Positions 57,921 through 64,000 of a stretch of DNA of 64,000 bases are shown piece after piece. The stretch is from the NCBI GenBank assembly GCA_015680685.1, contig MNCI01030582.1:798513-862512 (forward strand), given 5' to 3'. The notes beneath the pieces are model-generated. The model had not been told where the DNA came from. It was given only the letters and a program-made list of their open reading frames with translations, and did no database searches. The position numbers and the translations under genes are program-made. How positions within the stretch are numbered: the first letter of the stretch is position 1; each line of letters opens with the position of its first letter. Source of the stretch: Gnetum montanum (lineage: Eukaryota; Streptophyta; Gnetopsida; Gnetales; Gnetaceae).

Positions 57921-58778
57921 TGATGAGTGGCGAGGTACCCCTACACTCAACCATACGAAACGAGCGTAGCACGCGCGATCCGGTCGAACTCCGGAGACTA
58001 AATGCCTAAACGCCCCATGGAACGCTTGGGGTTAATCATTCGTTGTCTTCCCAGACTTACTTGTTGTTGTCACGGTGTATGGTTGAGTAAGTTCGAGGTA
58101 TATGATTTTTTTGGTATTTTACGGTTTATCTCCTATGCTAAACGGTGAAGGGTTGAGAAACTAAGCTAACTCTAACTATAGCACTAAGTCCTAGTGTCAG
58201 CATCCGTTCCCACTTGTCGTAGACACCGTGAACTGTGCAACTGTGGCTACCAAACACTAATCATTACTGGGATTACCACATGTAACGCACATGCTCGAAG
58301 TGGTCGTACTGAGGCACCTAGTTAGCCTAAGTGTGATAAGCAGCCAATTCCTTGGCTAGCCGTACACACCTGTGGGTGCTCGTAGCCAAGTCGTACTTAT
58401 CCCATGTTCTAGCCTAATGTGATGAGTAGCCGATTCCTTGACTAGCCGTACACATTGGACTACCATTGGGATTACCAAGCACAGATCCTGGAATACGCTA
58501 CTGGGTTACCAAGCAGTCACAATGCTTGTAATCAAGTCGTACTCCCGCGTTGAGATGAGCAGCCGATTCCTTGACTAGTCGTACACATTCGTAGATGCTC
58601 GTAATCAAGTCGTACTCGTACGCACTAACAACAAGTAATAAATAACAATAAATGAAACCATGTACTGCAAGGTTTATCCAATCAAGTTCATCTTTATTTC
58701 CGTACACAACTTGTGTTCAGGTTACAAAGTTGCTCGAATAAAGAGTCGTTCACTCTAGGACTCCTACTGCGGGCACAT
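57921..58778 (-). repeat. E-family LTR 6: CpG-rich, truncated
   Basis: Starts TGATGAGTGGCGAGGTACC and is collinear with other E LTRs up to the block matching 25310-25325. The U3 part with the TATA box is missing. It keeps many CpG (for example CGAGCGTAGCACGCGCGATC), unlike all other E LTRs here, so it is younger, of another subfamily or less methylated. Three imperfect copies of AGCAGCCGATTCCTTGACTA followed by G(C/T)CGTACACA start near 58334, 58421 and 58554. No flanking duplication could be confirmed. It lies between two parts of D. Confidence 0.65.
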
Positions 58779-60324
58779 GGGATGTTATATAATAGTACAC
58801 GAAACCATTGGGCTCATAATTCCATGTAGTAGTGAGGTGAATAATGGGATAATAAGGGATTGTAGACATGGGGATGTAAGGTGTTTTACCATGTTTGCAA
58901 TAGGTTCTTATGTCATATGTGATTAAACTGGTTAACATACCTATCTGTCCAAGTTTCAAACCAAGTCGATACCAGTAATAGTGACCTTGCATTGATGTGT
59001 TCCTTCCTACCAAGCATCATGAGTCCACAACCATCATAAAGAACAATCATCACTCTAAAAAGAGAAGAGAAGCAAAGAGAAGAGGGAAGGAAGGGCTTTA
59101 GTTAGAGAGGAGCCTTTAGGCATGGGTAACATGTCTTTTTAGCCCCATAACTAGTGCTGATAGCCCATTATTATGTCTAAGGGATGTGCTTTGAATTTCC
59201 ATTATTATTATTTTTTGAATTTTAAAATTTTTTTTGAGATGGGGACCACATCATGCGAAGACATAGCTTTCTTTTTATTGGTTGATGTAGAAGTGATGAT
59301 ACATTCCTAGAGGAGTCATAAATCACATGAAGTCAAGAAAAGAAACCAAGGAGTTCCCTTGAGGTCACACCCTTTCCCATTCCCACTTGGTCATTTCCTC
59401 TTTTGTCAAGGTACAATGATCATTGATTAATTTTAGTTTCATGAAAGAAGAACCAAATTGATTTCTTGATAAAGGCCTTTTATTTAGAGAACTAGAGGGA
59501 TGGATGAGGTGGTCTCACTACTTTACACAATTACTTACCCAATTATCTTGATGGTATAGCACAAAAACCCAACACATAGTGTTGAATTCTACATCATGAC
59601 TAGAAATATTATTAAGAAAAACATAAAAGACATTCATAAAACATAAAGAAAATGACTCAAGAAAAGAGAAAAATATAAAGAAAAGGAAAACATATGAAGA
59701 ATTAAAAAATGTTGGAAGAAATAGGAAAATGATAAAAAATTTTCAAACAAAAAAGATGAAAAATACTTATTAGTTCTTGATTTAGGATGGGGCATCTTCC
59801 CCGTGACTAAACATAAAGGAGGGAAAAGATATAATAAGTGGATTGGTTAGGTCCATGCATCTTTCAAATGGTTTTGCACTCTTATTTCCAAGCCACTAGG
59901 TGTCTTCTAGTTTAGTGACTACTACATAAGTTGGTTTCTACTCGCACACTTATTTCTAAACTTTATGGTGGGTTGGTATAGGGGTTATGTCAATATTTTG
60001 AGCTTTTGGCCAAAAACCAAATCCTTTATCATTATTAGTGATGCATGGAGGTTTCTATCCTTCCATAGTGATAGGTTCATCGTTTTCATCCTATGTTGGA
60101 GTGGTGATGGTTGTTGGATTTTGCATATGATTAGGAGACATCATTTTTGTAAGGATGGGTGTTGCACTAGATTGGCCTTATGTGGGTTTTGATGTGCTAG
60201 TAGGTCTATGAGTTTTGTTCTTGTGTGAGAAAACTACCCTAAATAAAGGATATTTATGAGGTTTTGGTTAAGATCTACTAGCATGATCATTTCCATGTAT
60301 GTTCATAGCACAAGTAACATTCTT
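58779..60324 (-). other. Spacer of element D
   Basis: Blocks 58780-58990, 59118-59140 and 59340-59430 match the E1 and outer E spacers. The open frame at 58750-59013 (minus) lies in that shared spacer and has no domain, and the plus frame at 59965-60192 is antisense to it. No pol motifs were seen. Confidence 0.5.
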
Positions 60325-62192
60325 TCATTGATGTTGTGGTGCCAAACCTTCTTGTGTTGTTGGTGGTGACATATGGTGGAGGGAAGTATGAGAATATTGA
60401 GCATATGATGGAGGACAAGAGGTGTAAGATGGTCTTCCCATAGAAGATGTTGTGGGTTGATGATATTTAGGAGAGTAGTAGTAGTGATTTGAGGTAGAGA
60501 AGGTAGAACTAGTTAGAGAAATAGGTTGTTGAACATTATATCCATACGGGTCCAGCTGGCAATAAGGGTAGTGCTGGTAAGAAGTCCCACTCGAATAGTA
60601 TGGTTGGTGGTAAGACTGCCTAGAATTATCTTGTGAGTAATGTAATTTCCTAGGCATTTACTTTTGCACAAACTTGGGATTTAAAGCAAAAGCCCAATAC
60701 TCATGTATATTTAACATGACTAGGAAATAGCCCTTTGTATGGTCATATAGCTAGATGTCACATCCATCATCATCTTCTATGATTAATTTTATAACCTCTT
60801 CTTCTACAACCATTTTCCCTTTTGTTGATAAGTGTTCCTACTAGTTTCTTGGTTATTTTTCCTCTTCTTATTTTGATCATTTGATTCTTTTTAGTTACTC
60901 TCTCCTCTATGGTTTTCATGTAAGCCATAACTTTGTTGTTCATCAACTCCCACATTTTATTTATCCTTTCTTCAGGCTCATTGGTAGACTTTTTTATTGG
61001 CAAGGTTTGTTGTGAAATCACCTCATCAAGAGCTACCTCTTTTTCCTCATCATAGATATGGACCCTCTTCTCTCTTCTTTTGAAGAGTTGGATCCTAGTT
61101 ATATTCCTCTAAATATTCTCATTTACATATCTCTCCTTCTTCTTTTTTCACTTACTTGATTGGCCTTTATATATAATGGGATTTTAATTTGGATAATAGA
61201 CCTTAGGCATAAATCCCAAGGATCTCCCTTGTTTCATTATGGAGCCCATCCATGATGTGGAAAAATTGCTCTTTTGAAAGAAATCATGGCTTGGACATCT
61301 ATGTAGTAGCCAATAGTATCTATCCAAGGCCACATTTAAGGGTTCATGATTTTCTTGCTTCCATCCTTGGATTTGTTTTCTCAAGTTGGACACTCTCGCA
61401 TAGGTTTGGTATTTTTCATTAAAAAGTTCCAAAATTTTGAACCATTGGTGAATGGAATTGGTTCCCAATGATCTATACCAACTTTTATCTTTTTCTATTA
61501 GTATCCTAGAAAAGAGTTTAAGCTTTTTCCACTCACTCTCAATGTTTTATAAGGTGCAGGCATCATGGAAGGCTTGTAAATGAAATTGCACCCTCAAATT
61601 TATGAATGTTATTCATATCAAGTATTTTTATGTGACTTTTCCTTTGATGCCTGTGGGGTATTCTAATTGCCTCCATTATCTATGTCATGCTCCTAGTAGC
61701 CAACAAGGGTTCAACATCATTAGACATGTTGTGATGATGCCTTCTATTTTTATTTATTTGATTATGATGATCTTGTCTATGCTCACTTTGATGATCTTGT
61801 CTATTTCTACTTCTATCTTCATCTTTATCCCTATTTCTATACCTATGTTCCTTCTCATTAGAAATAGACATGGAAGAGGAAGCAAAAGATATTGAACTGG
61901 GAGAATTACCATGGTTGCTATATTTCCCTCTTTGGTTCCTTGATGTATCTCTTCTAGGTTTGGAGGAGGTCCTAGGCCTTGAGGTCCTTCTTGTTCTATG
62001 ACTTACTCCATCTTCTCTAGGATTTTCTGCATTAGTTGAACATAGTCTTTGAGTGTAGTAAGAATCTAAATGAGCATAGGAAACCCCTAGTTGTGGTTGT
62101 TTACTCCAATTTTTCTTAGTATAGATCCTATCATTTTAACTATGAGTGTTTTCATCATACGATGCATTATTAGTACTATGTAAAGAAGACAT
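60325..62192 (-). pseudogene. gag of element D
   Basis: ATG at 62192 (MSSLHSTNNASYDENTHS) is followed by about 170 codons with a single stop to 61680: Arg/Ser-rich with RRTSRPRTSSKPRRD, then the charged RYRNRDKDEDRSRNRQD, then HHNMSNDVEPLLATRSMT. The core at 61184-61468 reads ILELFNEKYQTYARVSNLRK, then QIQGWKQENHEPLNVALDRY, homologous to E1 gag. At 60770-61021 is EPEERINKMWELMNNK and a basic tail. At 60325-60657 is a Tyr/Ser/Pro-rich tail from MPRKLHYSQ to EGLAPQHQ. The strongly basic N-terminal part probably binds RNA. Frameshifts between blocks inactivate it. It is the best preserved gag in the window. Confidence 0.75.
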
Positions 62193-62299
62193 GGTTTTAC
62201 TTGATAATGTTTGTGACTTAAAATATTAATATTTTCTAAAAGATAGATCATTAACACATTTATAATGATTGTATATAATATAACTAATCTAGATAGCTA

Positions 62300-62324
62300 G
62301 CACCATCCTTGGCAATGGAGACAA
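62300..62324 (-). promoter_or_regulatory. Primer-binding site of element D
   Basis: Next to LTR 7 the minus strand reads TTGTCTCCATTGCCAAGGAT, then GGTGCTAG. It is a decayed tRNA-Asp-type site like that of E1 (33021-33040). Confidence 0.6.
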
Positions 62325-62575
62325 TGGTGAGTAGCAAGTACCCCCTACGCCCAACCATATGAATCATAAGCGTTCATGCATGATCTAGTTGAATTTTGTG
62401 GATGGGACTAGTGTGGCATATAGATTGTTAAGCATTGATTGTAAAATGTTGTCTTCCCACTTGGACTAGTGGTAGCTTTGTCACATATGGTGTAATCCAA
62501 AGTTAGGCATATGATTAATGATGTTGTTTTGGCCTTATGCTAATCTTACAATAATAGAGAAATTAATTATTTAAA
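62325..62575 (-). repeat. E-family LTR 7: 5' LTR of element D, truncated
   Basis: Starts TGGTGAGTAGCAAGTACCCC and aligns closely with LTR 5 (GGACTAGTGGTAGCTTTGTCA shared). It breaks off near 62575 after ATTAATTATTTAA, where an inverted 3' internal segment begins. Confidence 0.7.
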
Positions 62576-63148
62576 TTTTGATCTAAATAAGGATTCAAAA
62601 AGGGTTGGTCATCAAGGAAATATTATTAAAACTAATGTTTATCCTTTGGTGATTACAAGTGATGCTAAAAGGAATGTCTAAGGTTGAAGGTCTTTTGCAA
62701 GGTAAGGAAAAGAGGCCAATAGGGGAATAGAGGAGAATATGCCCATGAAAAAATAGTAGCACATATAAGGATTAAAGCTCATGCATCACATGTTTGATAT
62801 ATCCATGGGATGATGAGGATAAATTTTAGTTCGTCCTTCCAAAATGTTCTACATAAAAGAGAAGCATTAACATAATAATTAGGTTGGAAAATGTGCCACC
62901 ATAAGTGATAATAAGAAGATTCATCTTTGGTGGATTTTTGAAGACTTCTACAATTTTTTAAACTTTGATATCTATGAAATCATTTTTTTTCATTTTGTAA
63001 TACATTCACTTAGATAAAATTTTTTAATGCAACTCTCCAATTTTATAATGGTAACCAATCTAGTCTTGATCACTCCACAATTTTTGTAATGGAACTTCAT
63101 CCATTTATATATAAATCAAGGATGAGTTTTTAGTTAGTCATGGAGGTA
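62576..63148 (+). repeat. Inverted 3' internal segment of a D-like element
   Basis: Plus-strand counterpart of 57180-57500 (AAAACTAATGTT(G/T)ATCCTTTGG and onwards), in opposite orientation. It leads into an LTR at 63149. It comes from a second D-like element or from an inversion. Confidence 0.65.
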
Positions 63149-64000
63149 TGATGAGACCTAATATATTAGGTAGCTGAGTTGTAGAGATATGATGAAGCAT
63201 CATTTTATCAAGAATATTAGTCAGCTGAGATATCATAGATGCTATATTGCAAATGGTATGTTGCATCTACATTGTAGCATCCTTGTCAATGTGTCTTAGT
63301 TGGCTACTACATCATAGATGCTATATTGCATTTGCTATAACTTAGCTACATTGACGTAGCCAAATGAATTAATGCATCCTTGTTGATGTAATGACTATAT
63401 TTTATTATAAATGTGTGAGCACCCATTGCATATTTGGCACCATTTGGTTAATAGTGTAGTTGTACTCTTGTAGTTTGCTTCTATAATCTTAGCAAGCAAG
63501 CAGTGAGTGCCTATAGAATGGGTTTAAAGTCAATTATATGATATCTTATTCAAGTGGCATTGTACCTAGATACATTCCATAAATGACAATAAGATTAAGA
63601 TTTATTCATATTCATTGTAGCACTTTGACTTGAATAGATTTACTTTTAATGCAATATAATTTTGATGTACTTAGTTCATATTTTATTTTCATGCACATTA
63701 ATTAATTGGTTTAATGAGCATGACTAATTTCAAGCATAAAAACTTATTTAATTAGTAATACTAGTAATGTTATTGCTTGGTTTACCGAGTAGAATAATAC
63801 TTGGTAATCATAGTAGTGGATATGTAAGTTTAGAACATGTATGATAAGCTGGGAACAAATACTCATTTCCTTTAGGATAGTTTAGGATATATCATCTTGT
63901 TCTTAATTAGATTAAATAATTAATTTCATACTTTCATATAATTTATTCTTAACCTTGTAACATCAGTAATCATATCCCTCACATAGGACTAAACCATACA
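63149..64000 (+). repeat. E-family LTR 8: plus-strand 3' LTR, cut by window end
   Basis: The purine stretch TGGAGGTA is followed by TGATGAGACC (start taken at 63149; a second TGATGAAGC at 63189 is possible). TATA-like TTATTATAAATG near 63400. The distal part (63540-64000) is the reverse complement of E LTR sequence, ending in GGACTAAACCATACA at the window edge. Confidence 0.65.

Noticed and set aside
58334-58600. Possible CRISPR-like spaced repeats
   Set aside because: Only three imperfect copies with unequal spacing inside a plant LTR. They are LTR internal repeats.
57916-58732. AAAGT at 57916-57920 and again near 58724 as a duplication flanking LTR 6
   Set aside because: The right-hand copy lies inside sequence that aligns with the middle of other E LTRs and does not follow a CA end, so the match is chance.

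Overview
This is a transposon-dominated stretch of a large plant nuclear genome, most likely a gymnosperm and probably a conifer. It is AT-rich, and I see no intact host gene, rRNA, tRNA or CRISPR array. Three things point to a conifer-like genome: a Penelope-like retroelement with a GIY-YIG endonuclease end (1-1735), which among land plants is known to me from conifers; old, deeply nested Ty3/gypsy elements of the Tat/Ogre and Athila-like types; and strong loss of CpG by transition, visible even in primer-binding sites. The species cannot be named from sequence alone.

Layout: 1-1735 is a broken Penelope-like element on the plus strand. 2610-5385 holds a diverged repeat pair and motif-rich DNA. 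5480-6374 is the decayed integrase end of a Ty3/gypsy element. 6380-9369 is a 3-kb solo LTR ('family S', plus) with target-site duplication GAAAC. A second S copy lies inverted at 47023-49525 with duplication TAATG. Each S copy contains an N gap at about the same internal place.

The centre is a nest of elements. The outer, oldest one is an Athila-like element on the minus strand ('family E'). Its 3' LTR is at 11746-12619, and its extra ORF is split between 12854-15150 and 43743-44190. The split was caused by a 28.6-kb Tat/Ogre-like element ('C', plus, 15151-43737) with LTRs at 15151-16397 and 42545-43737 and target-site duplication AATAT. C contains an ORF1-like region, gag, protease, then a long spacer, then RT, RNase H and integrase, and a purine tract. 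Into the spacer a younger E element (E1, minus, 24670-33862, duplication GTCAT) has inserted. The spacer also carries an antisense, apparently spliced gene-like unit (about 21525-35993) that E1 splits.

Right of C, remnants of outer E continue. They are broken by a plus-strand solo E-type LTR (44968-45909, duplication CTAAT) and by the inverted S copy, and they include an integrase on the minus strand at 51240-52030. 54430-55735 holds the LTR, a tRNA-iMet-like primer site and the gag start of another element ('G', plus). 56105-62575 is a pol-less E-type element (D, minus) with a readable gag, interrupted by a CpG-rich truncated LTR (57921-58778). The window ends in an inverted E-type 3' end and LTR (62575-64000, plus). 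All coding regions carry stops or frameshifts, so they are relics. The value here is in the nesting history, the antisense unit and the Penelope-like relic.
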